The notes beneath the pieces are model-generated. The model was not told where the DNA came from. It did no database searches and saw only the letters and a program-made list of their open reading frames with translations. This document shows, one piece after another, positions 20,677 through 28,949 of a DNA stretch of 64,000 bases. The position numbers and the translations under genes were made by a program. Where the stretch lies: contig NZ_JARJBB010000022.1 of assembly GCF_029269835.1 (NCBI RefSeq), forward strand, positions 1 to 64,000. Reading direction: 5' to 3'. The DNA is from Streptomyces tropicalis (GTDB lineage Bacteria; Actinomycetota; Actinomycetes; Streptomycetales; Streptomycetaceae). Each line of letters starts with the position of its first letter. Position 1 is the stretch's first letter.

Positions 20677-21906
20677 TTGAACGTGCGACCGATATCGGGG
20701 GCGTCGGTTGACGCGCGGAGGGGCCGCCACGGCCGCCGCGGACTCGCACTGGTGGCCGGAGGGCTGCTGCTCGCGGTGACCGCCTGCGGCGGGGGAGGGT
20801 CCGGCGACGCCAAGGCCAAGGGCTCCGGCTCCGCGCAGAGCAAGCAGTCGCAGGCCGTCGTCACCATCGCGCCGAGGACCGGGGCGAAGTCCGTCGACAC
20901 CAGCGGCGCCCTGAAGGTCCGGGCGAGCAAGGGCCGGCTCACCCGGGTCACGGTCCAGGACGCCAAGGGCACCGCCGTACCGGGCGCGATATCCGGCGAC
21001 GGCTCCACCTGGACGCCGTCCACCCACCTGGCCGCCGCCACCGCGTACACGGTGCACGCGGTCGCCGAGGACTCCGCCGGCCGCACGGCCGCCGAGGACT
21101 CCCGCTTCACCACCCTGACGCCGCGCAACACCTTCATCGGCGACTTCACCCCCGAGGACGGCTCCACCGTCGGCGTCGGCATGCCGTTCTCGCTCCGCTT
21201 CACCCGGGGCATCACGCACCCGGCCGACGTGGAGAACGCCGTCCGCGTCACCACCGAGCCGAAGGTGCCCGTCGCCGGCCACTGGTTCGGCAACGACCGC
21301 CTCGACTTCCGCCCCGAGCACTACTGGAAGCCCGGCACCAAGGTCACCGTCCGGCTCGCCCTCGACGGCGTCGAGGGCCGGCCCGGCGTCTACGGCAAGC
21401 AGGACAAGACCGTCTCCTTCACCATCGGCCGCAGCCAGGTGTCCGTCGTCGACGCCGCGAAGCACACCATGAAGGTGACGCGCGACGGCAAGGTGATCAG
21501 GACGCTGCCCGTCACCACCGGCAAGCCCGGCTACTCCACCTGGAACGGGCAGATGGTGATGAGTGAGAGGCTCACCGAGACCCGGATGAACGGCGAGACG
21601 GTCGGCTACGGCGGCGAGTACGACATCAAGGACGTCCCGCACGCCATCCGCCTGACGACCTCGGGCACCTTCATCCACGGCAACTACTGGGGCGGCGACG
21701 CCTTCGGCAACTACAACGCCAGCCACGGCTGCGTCGGCCTGCGCGACGTGCGCGGCGGCTACGACGGCTCGGCGCCGGCCGCCTGGTTCTTCGACCACTC
21801 CATGATCGGCGACGTGGTCGTGGTCAAGAACAGCCACGACCGGACCGTCGCCCCGGACAACGGCCTCAACGGCTGGAACATGTCCTGGAAGGAATGGACC
21901 GCCTAG
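20677..21906 (+). CDS. L,D-transpeptidase lipoprotein 2
   Basis: A 409-residue paralogue of the preceding gene. The signal (LALVAGGLLLAVTAC) has its lipid cysteine at residue 37. Ig-like repeats (VVTIAPRTGAKSVDTSGALK, FIGDFTPEDGSTVGVGMPFS) precede the YkuD domain, with HGNYWGGDAFGNYNASHGC and Cys352. The start is uncertain: TTG 20677 has a GGGGA site at the best spacing, and GTG 20683 is two codons later. The 174-base gap from its paralogue suggests its own promoter. A strong terminator follows. It probably also crosslinks peptidoglycan. Confidence 0.9.
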   Translation: MNVRPISGASVDARRGRHGRRGLALVAGGLLLAVTACGGGGSGDAKAKGSGSAQSKQSQAVVTIAPRTGAKSVDTSGALKVRASKGRLTRVTVQDAKGTAVPGAISGDGSTWTPSTHLAAATAYTVHAVAEDSAGRTAAEDSRFTTLTPRNTFIGDFTPEDGSTVGVGMPFSLRFTRGITHPADVENAVRVTTEPKVPVAGHWFGNDRLDFRPEHYWKPGTKVTVRLALDGVEGRPGVYGKQDKTVSFTIGRSQVSVVDAAKHTMKVTRDGKVIRTLPVTTGKPGYSTWNGQMVMSERLTETRMNGETVGYGGEYDIKDVPHAIRLTTSGTFIHGNYWGGDAFGNYNASHGCVGLRDVRGGYDGSAPAAWFFDHSMIGDVVVVKNSHDRTVAPDNGLNGWNMSWKEWTA

Positions 21907-21935
21907 GACCGCCGGGGGAGACCCCGACGCGCTGA

Positions 21936-21967
21936 CGGGCCCGGTGTGACCGACCGCACCGGGCCCG
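21936..21967 (+). terminator. Terminator after the L,D-transpeptidase pair
   Basis: CGGGCCCGGTG (21936-21946) pairs perfectly over 11 bases with 21957-21967 across a 10-base loop. It starts 30 bases after the stop codon. Confidence 0.75.
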
Positions 21968-21996
21968 CTGGCGTTAGTGCCCGTTAACCTGCCTGC

Positions 21997-22764
21997 ATGA
22001 CCGCAACTCTCGAAGTCGCCGAGGGCGTCGGCACGCTGCGCCTGAACCGCCCGCCCATGAACGCCCTGGACATCGCCACCCAGGACCGGATCAAGGAACT
22101 CGCCGAGGAGGCCACCCGCCGCGACGACGTGCGCGCCGTGGTGATCTACGGCGGCGAGAAGGTGTTCGCGGCCGGCGCGGACATCAAGGAGATGCAGGTG
22201 ATGGACCACGCGGCGATGGTGGTCCGGGCCCGCGCCCTGCAGGACTCCTTCACCGCCGTGGCCCGCATCCCCAAGCCCGTGGTCGCCGCCGTCACCGGCT
22301 ACGCCCTCGGCGGCGGCTGCGAACTGGCCCTCTGCGCCGACTACCGCATCGCCGCGGACAACGCCAAGCTCGGCCAGCCGGAGATCCTGCTCGGCCTGAT
22401 CCCGGGCGCGGGCGGCACCCAGCGGCTGTCCCGGCTGGTGGGCCCCTCCCGGGCCAAGGACCTCATCTTCACGGGCCGTCAGGTGAAGGCCGACGAGGCG
22501 CTCTCCCTCGGTCTGGTGGATCGCGTGGTGCCGGCCGCCGAGGTGTACACCGAGGCCCACGCCTGGGCCGCTCGCCTGGCTCAGGGGCCGGCCATCGCGC
22601 TGCGCGCCGCGAAGGAGGCGGTCGACACGGGTCTGGAGACGGACATCGACACCGGCCTCGCCGTCGAGCGGAACTGGTTCGCCGGCCTGTTCGCCACGGA
22701 GGACCGCGAGCGCGGGATGCGCAGCTTCGTCGAGGAGGGCCCCGGCAAGGCGAAGTTCCTCTGA
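21997..22764 (+). CDS. Enoyl-CoA hydratase/isomerase family protein
   Basis: A 255-residue crotonase-fold protein likely to hydrate 2-enoyl-CoA in fatty acid breakdown. Oxyanion-hole segments are AAGADIKEM and GYALGGGCELALCADYRIA, and the catalytic region is GQPEILLGLIPGAGGTQRLSRLVG, with both expected acidic positions present. The C-terminal helix bundle is complete. It is a single gene with a terminator before it. The true substrate cannot be told from sequence, since the family also includes isomerases and other CoA enzymes. Confidence 0.88.
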   Translation: MTATLEVAEGVGTLRLNRPPMNALDIATQDRIKELAEEATRRDDVRAVVIYGGEKVFAAGADIKEMQVMDHAAMVVRARALQDSFTAVARIPKPVVAAVTGYALGGGCELALCADYRIAADNAKLGQPEILLGLIPGAGGTQRLSRLVGPSRAKDLIFTGRQVKADEALSLGLVDRVVPAAEVYTEAHAWAARLAQGPAIALRAAKEAVDTGLETDIDTGLAVERNWFAGLFATEDRERGMRSFVEEGPGKAKFL

Positions 22765-22955
22765 CGTGCTCCGCACGCACCGCATCCCGTGCGAGCGATC
22801 GCGCCTGAGGTGACGTCGGGCGCGGACTCCCGGCGGGGCGGGTTAGGGGAGCCTTAAGCCGACCTTAAGCCTGCCTCGCCGGGGGAGTCCGTCGCAGGCC
22901 CGCGACGAGGCCGTCGGCCCAGCTCGGCCGGGCTGTCCGAGGATCCGAAGTGCCG

Positions 22956-22969
22956 TCGGCATATGCCGA
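22956..22969. promoter_or_regulatory. 14-bp perfect palindrome upstream of the GHKL ATPase gene
   Basis: TCGGCATATGCCGA is a perfect dyad centred 92 bases before the start at 23055. It looks like an operator for a dimeric regulator. No regulator gene is adjacent. Confidence 0.4.
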
Positions 22970-23054
22970 TCGGAAGGCGCGCAGTGGGGGCGCTCGGGGG
23001 GCGCATTCCACCGGAACGGCCCCGGAGGGTGCGGGGGGCGGCCATGATGGGGGC

Positions 23055-23558
23055 ATGGCGGGGCTGGAGGGCATCGAGCAGCCGCGGGGACCGGCTCGTG
23101 CGATCGCGGCACGCTGGTCGCCCGCGGTCGAGGACGAACGGGCGCTCAAGGCACTGGAGTTGTACGGGAATCCGACGGAGGCGGAGGTCACGCTGCCGTC
23201 CCTCCCGGAGTCCGCGGCCATCGCCCGCCGGCTCGCCCAGGTCGTCGTCCTGCGCCAGTGGGGACTGACCCCGCGCATGACCGAGGACGCCGTCCTGCTG
23301 GTCTCCGAACTCGTCGGCAACGCCGTACGGCACACCGGGGCCCGCGCGTTCGGACTGCGCATGCGCCACCGCCGCGGCTGGATCCGCATCGAGGTCCGCG
23401 ACCCCTCCCGGGGGCTGCCCTGCCTGATGCCGGTGCAGGAACTCGACGTCAGCGGCCGGGGGCTCTTCCTCGTCGACCGACTCGCCGACCGCTGGGGCGT
23501 CGACCTGCTGCCGCGCGGCAAGACGACCTGGTTTGAGATGCGGGTCGCCGACCGCTGA
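23055..23558 (+). CDS. GHKL ATPase, anti-sigma-factor-like regulator
   Basis: A 167-residue protein with a single histidine-kinase-like ATPase domain of the RsbW/anti-sigma type common in Streptomyces. The N-box is SELVGNAVRHTG, the G1 region is VRDPSRGLP and G2 is GRGLFLVDRLADRWG. The first 40 residues are not conserved. There is no phospho-acceptor domain, so it would act by binding or phosphorylating an anti-anti-sigma factor encoded elsewhere. ATG 23055 has a GGGGG site four bases upstream. An in-frame extension to 22950 would read through the palindrome at 22956 and is rejected. Confidence 0.8.
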   Translation: MAGLEGIEQPRGPARAIAARWSPAVEDERALKALELYGNPTEAEVTLPSLPESAAIARRLAQVVVLRQWGLTPRMTEDAVLLVSELVGNAVRHTGARAFGLRMRHRRGWIRIEVRDPSRGLPCLMPVQELDVSGRGLFLVDRLADRWGVDLLPRGKTTWFEMRVADR

Positions 23559-23657
23559 CCCGCCCGGCCCGGATGCCGCGAACCGCCTCCCGATGACCGA
23601 CGCCCACGCGACGGCCATACGTGTGAATCGCCCGTTTTCTTACCTTGCGCCCCTTAA

Positions 23658-24452
23658 ATGGTGCGGGTGACCACGACCGACCGCCGCGGCGTGCTGCGGG
23701 CCGGAGCCGGGCTCGTCGCCGGGGGCGCGCTCGCCGCCGGATGCTCCTCCACCGGCCCCCGGCCCGACGCTCCGTCAGCCGGCGACTCAGCCCCCGCGCG
23801 CCCCGCCTCCCACCCGCCCCTCGCCGCGCCCGCCCCGCGCGCCTTCCCGCAGCAGCCCGAGCAGATCACCCACGGCCCCCGCGGCGCGTCCCGCGTCGCA
23901 CTCACCTTCCACGGCCAGGGCGACCCCGCGCTCGCCCGCACGCTGCTCACCGAGGCCGAGAGGCACGGTGCCCGCGTCACCGTGCTCGCCGTCGGCACCT
24001 GGCTCGACGCGCACCCGGAGATGGCCCGCCGCATCCTCGACGGCGGCCACGACCTCGGCAACCACACCCAGCGCCATGTCTCCATCAACACCATGTCCGA
24101 GGCCGACGCCCGCGCGGAGATCGCCGGCTGCGCGGACCGCCTGCGGCGGATCACCGGCTCCATCGGGACCTGGTTCCGGCCCTCGCGCGCCCCGACGGCG
24201 TCCCCGCTGGTCGCCCGTCTGGCCCGCACCGCCGGCTACCCGCACGTGCTGTCGTACGACGTCGACTCCCTCGACTACACCCGGCCCGGCGCCGCCGCGA
24301 TCACCCGCAAGGTCCTCGCCGAGGCCCGCGGCGGATCCGTGGTCAGCCTGCACTTCGGCTACCCGGACACCGCCGCCGCCCTCCCCGGCCTCCTCACCGA
24401 ACTCGACCGCCGCGGCCTCCACGCGGTCACCACCACGGAGCTGCTGAGCTGA
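23658..24452 (+). CDS. Polysaccharide deacetylase-like lipoprotein with altered active site
   Basis: A 264-residue NodB-fold protein. The N-terminus TTDRRGVLRAGAGLVAGGAL leads to Cys29, so it looks like a Tat-exported lipoprotein. NodB motif 2 is intact (GNHTQRH, His136 and His140). Motif 1, normally TFDDG with the catalytic base and a metal-binding Asp, reads TFHGQG at residues 83-88. Motif 3 is WFRPSRAP and motif 5 is LHFG. It may bind sugar without deacetylating it or use a changed mechanism. Its stop overlaps the start of the next gene by one base (TGATG), so the two lipoproteins are made together. Confidence 0.82.
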   Translation: MVRVTTTDRRGVLRAGAGLVAGGALAAGCSSTGPRPDAPSAGDSAPARPASHPPLAAPAPRAFPQQPEQITHGPRGASRVALTFHGQGDPALARTLLTEAERHGARVTVLAVGTWLDAHPEMARRILDGGHDLGNHTQRHVSINTMSEADARAEIAGCADRLRRITGSIGTWFRPSRAPTASPLVARLARTAGYPHVLSYDVDSLDYTRPGAAAITRKVLAEARGGSVVSLHFGYPDTAAALPGLLTELDRRGLHAVTTTELLS

Positions 24453-25630
24453 TGCACCCCACCACCATCGCCCGTGTCCTGATCGCCGGCGCCGCCTGCC
24501 TCGCGCTGTCCTCGCTGGCCGCCTGCACCGGAGACCACGCCGACGAAGCCCTCGGCAGCAAGGCCCCGGTCCGGCCCCAGCCGCGGCGGCAGGCCGTCGA
24601 CACCCTGCCCGGCATGCCGCCCGTCCTCGACCCGTCCGACGTCTACTCCGCCGACCGCCCCGGACAACTCTCCCCGGTGGTCAAGGACTTCCCCTCCCGG
24701 GTCTACGTCCCCAACACCATCTCCAACACCGTCACCGTCATCGACCCGGCGACGTACAAGATCATCGAGACCATCCCGGTCGGCCGCCAGCCCCAGCACG
24801 TCGTGCCCTCCTGGGATCTGAAGACCCTGTGGGTCAACAACGACCTCGGCAACAGCCTCACCCCCATCGACCCGAGGACCGGCAGGGCCGGGAAGCCGGT
24901 CGACGTGCACGACCCGTACAACCTGTACTTCACGCCCGACGGCAAGTACGCCGTCGTCATGGCCTCCGCGGACCGCCGGCTCGTGTTCCGGGACGCGCAC
25001 AGCATGAAGGTCGTCAAGTCCGTCCCGGTCGACTGCTACGGCGTCAACCACGCCGACTTCTCCACGGACGGCCGCTACTTCATCGTCTCCTGCGAGTTCA
25101 GCGGCGAGCTGCTCAAGGTCGACACCGCGCAGATGAAGGTCGTCGGACAGCAGAAGCTGCCCTACCACGGCGCCATGCCGCAGGACGTGAAGATGTCCCC
25201 CGACGGCAAGCGGTTCTACATCGCCGACATGGTGGCCGACGGGATGTGGATCGTGGACGGCGCCACCTTCGGCAAGCCCGTGTTCCTGCCCACCGGCAAG
25301 GGCGCCCACGGGCTCTACGTCAGCCGGGACTCGCGCGTGATGTACGTCTCCAACCGCGGCGAGGGCACCATCTCCCTCTTCGACTTCGCCCACGACAAGC
25401 TCGTCGGCAAGTGGCACCTGCCCGGCGGCGGGAGCCCCGACATGGGCGGCGTCTCCGCCGACGGCAAGGTCCTGTGGCTGTCGGGGCGCTACAACTCCGA
25501 GGTGTACGCCATCGACACCCGCACCGGTCGCGAACTGGCCCGCATCAAGGTCGGCAGGGGCCCCCACGGACTCGCCGTCTACCCCCAGCCGGGCCGGTAC
25601 TCCCTCGGGCACACCGGCATCTTCCGCTGA
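24452..25630 (+). CDS. YVTN beta-propeller lipoprotein
   Basis: A 392-residue lipoprotein (lipid cysteine 25 in LSSLAAC). It is built from about seven beta-propeller blades of the YVTN type: VYVPNTISNTVTVIDPATYK, LWVNNDLGNSLTPIDPRTG, FTPDGKYAVVMASADRRLV, FSTDGRYFIVSC, MSPDGKRFYIADM, MYVSNRGEGTISLFD, LWLSGRYNSEVYAID. It has no visible catalytic residues. Coupled translation with the deacetylase-like gene suggests they act together at the outer face of the membrane, perhaps in binding a cell-wall polymer. That role is inferred. Confidence 0.85.
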   Translation: MHPTTIARVLIAGAACLALSSLAACTGDHADEALGSKAPVRPQPRRQAVDTLPGMPPVLDPSDVYSADRPGQLSPVVKDFPSRVYVPNTISNTVTVIDPATYKIIETIPVGRQPQHVVPSWDLKTLWVNNDLGNSLTPIDPRTGRAGKPVDVHDPYNLYFTPDGKYAVVMASADRRLVFRDAHSMKVVKSVPVDCYGVNHADFSTDGRYFIVSCEFSGELLKVDTAQMKVVGQQKLPYHGAMPQDVKMSPDGKRFYIADMVADGMWIVDGATFGKPVFLPTGKGAHGLYVSRDSRVMYVSNRGEGTISLFDFAHDKLVGKWHLPGGGSPDMGGVSADGKVLWLSGRYNSEVYAIDTRTGRELARIKVGRGPHGLAVYPQPGRYSLGHTGIFR

Positions 25631-25755
25631 CCCCGGGGGACGCGGCGGGCGCCCCGTCCGGTGGTCGCCGTCCGCCCGTCCCGACCGTGCCGTTAATCTG
25701 ACCTGCGTCAGTACGACAGCAAGACAGAACATACGCGACACAAAGGGGCGGACCC

Positions 25756-25968
25756 GTGGCGGACATCGAGGCAGCACGCAAGGAGTTCCAGCGGATCGAC
25801 GCGGACGGTGACGGATTCATCACCGCCGCCGAGTTCAAGTCCGCCCTCGCCCAGGGCGGCGACTGGAACGTCACCGACACGGTGGCGGAGGCGATCATCA
25901 GGACCCGCGACCTCAACGGCGACCAGGTCCTGTCGTTCGACGAGTTCTGGGCCTACCTGAACAAGTGA
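25756..25968 (+). CDS. Small EF-hand calcium-binding protein
   Basis: A 70-residue acidic protein with two EF-hand loops: DADGDGFITAAE (residues 15-26) and DLNGDQVLSFDE (52-63). Both have the expected oxygen ligands at positions 1, 3, 5 and 12. It has no signal or membrane segment, so it should act as a cytoplasmic calcium sensor or buffer. Streptomyces are known to encode several small calmodulin-like proteins of this kind. GTG 25756 has AAAGGGGCGG upstream. It is a single gene with a very strong terminator behind it. Confidence 0.92.
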   Translation: MADIEAARKEFQRIDADGDGFITAAEFKSALAQGGDWNVTDTVAEAIIRTRDLNGDQVLSFDEFWAYLNK

Positions 25969-25978
25969 GTCCCGCGCC

Positions 25979-26014
25979 CAGGGGCGCCCGGCGGCCGGCC
26001 GCCGGGCGCCCCTG
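25979..26014 (+). terminator. Very strong terminator after the EF-hand gene
   Basis: A 16-bp perfect stem (CAGGGGCGCCCGGCGG and its complement) with a CCGG loop starts ten bases after the stop. Confidence 0.8.
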
Positions 26015-26153
26015 CGCCGTACCGGGCCCGCATCGCCGCCCGCCCGGGGGCCACCCGTTCGCCGCACCGGCGGAATAGCGCGGCGCCGGACGGGGTTGGG
26101 GCCGCTGCAACGCTGTGCACCCAGGACACCCACCCCGGAAGGGCGAGGCCACC

Positions 26154-26816
26154 ATGAAGATCGGCATCATCGGCGCGGGCAACATCGGCGGCAACCTGAC
26201 ACGGCGGCTCACCGCCCTCGGCCACGACGTGCGCGTCGCCAACTCCCGCGGCCCCGAGACCCTGGACGCCCTGGCGAAGGAGACCGGGGCCACCGCGGTC
26301 CGGGCCGGCGAGGCCGCCCGCGGCGCCGAGGTCGTCGTCGTCACCGTCCCGCTGAAGGCGGTCCCGGACCTGCCGGCCGGACTCCTCGACGGGGCCGCCG
26401 CGGACGCGGCCGTGATCGACACCGGCAACTACTACCCGCAGGAGCGCGACGGGCGCATCGCCGCCATCGAGGACGACGGGCTCACCGAGAGCCGCTGGAC
26501 CGAGGGCCACCTCGGCCACCCCGTCGTCAAGGCCTTCAACGGCACCTACGCCCAGGACATCCTGGAGCGGCCGCGCCCCGCCGGCGACCCCGGGCGCATG
26601 GCGCTGCCGGTGGCCGGCGACGACGCGGCCGCGAAGGCGAAGGTCCGGGCGCTGATCGACGAGCTCGGCTTCGACACGGTGGACTCCGGCGGCATCGACG
26701 ACTCCTGGCGCCAGCAGCCGGGCACCCCGGTCTACGGCCTGCGCGCCGGCACGGCCGAGGTCACCCGGGCGCTCGCGGAGGCCGCCCCGGAACGCCCGGT
26801 CGACTTCCGCGGCTGA
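26154..26816 (+). CDS. F420/NADP oxidoreductase-like protein
   Basis: A 220-residue Rossmann protein of the NADPH-dependent F420 reductase (FNO) type. The nucleotide motif GAGNIGG lies at residues 7-13 in KIGIIGAGNIGGNLTRRL, and VANSRGPETL provides the 2'-phosphate contact expected for NADP. Further family features are VVVVTVPLKAVPDLP and VIDTGNYYPQERDGRI. It may pass hydride between NADPH and F420 or act on another substrate; sequence does not settle this. ATG 26154 is chosen for its GGGCGAGG site. It is convergent with the GH25 gene with no gap between the stops. Confidence 0.78.
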   Translation: MKIGIIGAGNIGGNLTRRLTALGHDVRVANSRGPETLDALAKETGATAVRAGEAARGAEVVVVTVPLKAVPDLPAGLLDGAAADAAVIDTGNYYPQERDGRIAAIEDDGLTESRWTEGHLGHPVVKAFNGTYAQDILERPRPAGDPGRMALPVAGDDAAAKAKVRALIDELGFDTVDSGGIDDSWRQQPGTPVYGLRAGTAEVTRALAEAAPERPVDFRG

Positions 26817-27374
26817 TCAGGAGCCCTGCGCCCAGCTCTGCAGGGCCGCCTTGGTGGAGAAGTTCGCCACGTTGGTGTCCTGCGGCTCGTCGGTGTACTG
26901 GTGGAAGCGCCAGCTCGCCTCGATGCGCGGATGACCGGCGGACACGTAGTCCGCGATCCACAGGCCGTCGCCGGCGTAGGACGTCGTGTCGATACCCAGC
27001 CAGAAGCTGCGGTTGCAGTACAGCACCACCCGGTTGTGCGGCCGCAGCTGCTTCACCTTCCGGAGGAAGCTGTCCTTCTCCGCGTTGGAGGCGTGGGTGC
27101 CGTCGCCGGTGGTCTCCCAGTCGACGGCGAGGATGTCGCCCGCCTGCTCGGGGGCGTGCGCCACGAAGTAGTCGGCCTGGGCGGTGATGTCGCCGGGCCA
27201 GAGGAAGTGGTAGAAGCCCACGACCAGGCCGGCGTCCCGGCCGCGCTTGGTCTGGGCGGTGAGCTTGGAGTTGACGTACGAACGGCCCTCCGTCGCCTTG
27301 ATGAAGACGAAGGAGAGGCCGTCCGTGCCGTACGAGGAGGACTGGAAGGCACTGACGTCGATGCCGCGCAGCAT
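26817..27374 (-). CDS. GH25 lysozyme-family protein without signal peptide
   Basis: A 185-residue single-domain GH25 (Chalaropsis-type muramidase) protein. It opens directly with the domain: MLRGIDVSAFQSSS, then FVFIKATEGRSYVN, GFYHFLWPGD, the catalytic pair in AVDWETTGDG, LYCNRSFWLG, WIADYVSAGHP and FHQYTD. No signal peptide precedes the start at 27374, which has AAGGGAG in the right place. A muramidase must meet peptidoglycan, so it needs another exit route, such as lysis or a secretion apparatus, or it is a non-classical cargo. It lies 91 bases downstream of the phospholipase-like gene on the same strand. Confidence 0.85.
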   Translation of the reverse strand: MLRGIDVSAFQSSSYGTDGLSFVFIKATEGRSYVNSKLTAQTKRGRDAGLVVGFYHFLWPGDITAQADYFVAHAPEQAGDILAVDWETTGDGTHASNAEKDSFLRKVKQLRPHNRVVLYCNRSFWLGIDTTSYAGDGLWIADYVSAGHPRIEASWRFHQYTDEPQDTNVANFSTKAALQSWAQGS

Positions 27375-27465
27375 GGGAACTCCCTTGAGGTGCCGTGGGG
27401 GAGGAGTCGTTGTCTGAAGTTCTGCCCCACACACTTACGGGCGATCCCTGCCGCCTGTTCGCACG

Positions 27466-28506
27466 TCAGTCCCGTGCGGTGACCGATCCGAGGACGGACG
27501 CCGGCTTCGCGGACCAGTCCGACGTGATGAGGCTCGCATGGTGTCCGGCGAGCAGCGACAGGCGCGCGGCCACCTCGGCGTCGGTCGGATGCGTCGAGGA
27601 GATCGCCGGGGCGACGCCGGCCGCGTCGGTAGCGATCAGGATGTAGTGGTTCGCCGAGTAGAACGACGTGTCGTAGCCGTTGTCCAGGTAGGTGGCCGCG
27701 TCCCCGTCGAAGAAGACGAACCAGGGGCGGATGGAGGCGTCGTAGCGGGTGGTGCGCGGGTCGCCCGCCGCGGCCCCCAGCACCGCGGGGAAGGCCTGTG
27801 CCTCGGCGATGCGCCCGGCGGCGTACAGGCCGCGCAGGTGGTCGCCGTACTCCTGGTCGGTCCAGTAGTGGTCGAAGGGGTTGGCCTGCTCCACGGTGCC
27901 CGGGATCAGCTCGAACACGACCCTGCCGCGCAGCGCGTCCCGGGACGGCCAGGCGTCGGCCCGGGCGGCGGCGTCCGCCGAGGCGTAGGTGCCGCCCAGG
28001 AGGTCGGAGGGCGTGTAGACCATGCTGCCCAGCTTCTGCCGGACCAGGGTGTCGAACGCGGCCGGGCCGAGGCCGATGGTCTGGTTGAAGCCGTTCTTCA
28101 TCTCCACCTTGAAGACGATCGGCCGGTGGTCGGGATGGAGCCGGTGCCAGGCGGCGATGTCGTCCAGGCAGCCGCCGAGGTCCTGGTTGCGGGCCTTGCC
28201 GTACAGCTCCTCCGGCGTCTTCGCCGCCGCGCAGTTGTTGTCGTCGCCGAACGGGTTGCTGTGGCTGACCCGCCACCGCCTGGTCAGCGGGTCGGTGTAG
28301 ACGTCGATCTCCAGCAGCGAGGCGCCGGAGTCCAGCGCCTGTGCGAAATAGGGGTACTTGGCCTTGTCGTACGCGTTGTGCGTACCGATGGCCGTCGTCC
28401 CGGCGAACGTCGGCGACGCCGCCCGCGCGGCGCCCGGCAGCACCGCCACCACCAGAGCCGCACCCAGCAGCACCGCCGACCGTCTGATCCCACGCATCAT
28501 CCGCAC
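27466..28506 (-). CDS. Secreted phosphatidylinositol phospholipase C-like protein
   Basis: A 346-residue secreted protein of the calcium-dependent PI-PLC type known from Streptomyces. The signal SAVLLGAALVVAVLPGAARA is followed by GTHNAYD (first catalytic His), LLEIDVYTDP (metal ligands), WRVSHSNPFG (second His), FKVEMKNG and a C-terminal ANHYILIATDAAG. It should cleave phosphatidylinositol or similar lipids outside the cell. The start is uncertain: GTG 28506, ATG 28500 and ATG 28497 are all in frame. GGGGAG and GGGGAC both precede them. Confidence 0.82.
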   Translation of the reverse strand: MRMMRGIRRSAVLLGAALVVAVLPGAARAASPTFAGTTAIGTHNAYDKAKYPYFAQALDSGASLLEIDVYTDPLTRRWRVSHSNPFGDDNNCAAAKTPEELYGKARNQDLGGCLDDIAAWHRLHPDHRPIVFKVEMKNGFNQTIGLGPAAFDTLVRQKLGSMVYTPSDLLGGTYASADAAARADAWPSRDALRGRVVFELIPGTVEQANPFDHYWTDQEYGDHLRGLYAAGRIAEAQAFPAVLGAAAGDPRTTRYDASIRPWFVFFDGDAATYLDNGYDTSFYSANHYILIATDAAGVAPAISSTHPTDAEVAARLSLLAGHHASLITSDWSAKPASVLGSVTARD

Positions 28507-28912
28507 GTCCCCACTCCCCTGCTCCGCGGCCGAGTCGGCGGAAGACTAGGGGGGCGGGATCGCCGGGGGGTAGACGGGATTCGGTCGCGCGAAGGGCGGG
28601 GCACCGCCGGACGGCTCCTGCCGTTCGCAACGCAGCAGCCGAGCCCGGCACGGAGCAGTGCGGCCGTGGGCCCTGGTCCCCGCGCAGGGGCGCAGGCGGC
28701 GCACGGCACGACCGCCCGCCGTCAACGCGGGGGGATCATGCGAAATGCGCTGGTTGCCCAGGGCTCCTCGTCCGCAACGGGAAGTCGAAACAGCCTCCAG
28801 GGTGTCGGTCACGGACACCCCGGGCCGTCATTCCTGCACAAGGGGGCCAGCGGTGACGGTCGGCCTCCCGTACACACCGGGCGGTGCGGGAGGGCGACCA
28901 CCGCGTGGACGA
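28507..28912. other. Gene-free stretch between PLC-like gene and sdaA
   Basis: I see no credible gene here. Short open frames on both strands lack ribosome sites and recognisable proteins. The stretch must hold the promoter of the PLC-like gene (minus strand). The sdaA terminator lies at its right end. Confidence 0.5.
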
Positions 28913-28932
28913 GAGGCCCCGACCGGGGCCTC
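28913..28932 (-). terminator. Terminator of the gcvT-gcvH-glyA-sdaA unit
   Basis: GAGGCCCC and GGGGCCTC form an 8-bp stem with a 4-base loop, 17 bases after the sdaA stop codon. Confidence 0.65.
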
Positions 28933-28949
28933 CGGGCCGGAAGACCGGC

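Noticed and set aside
28546..28818. Short minus-strand frame in the gap before the PLC-like gene
   Set aside because: It has no ribosome site and no conserved pattern, and it would overlap the PLC-like promoter.
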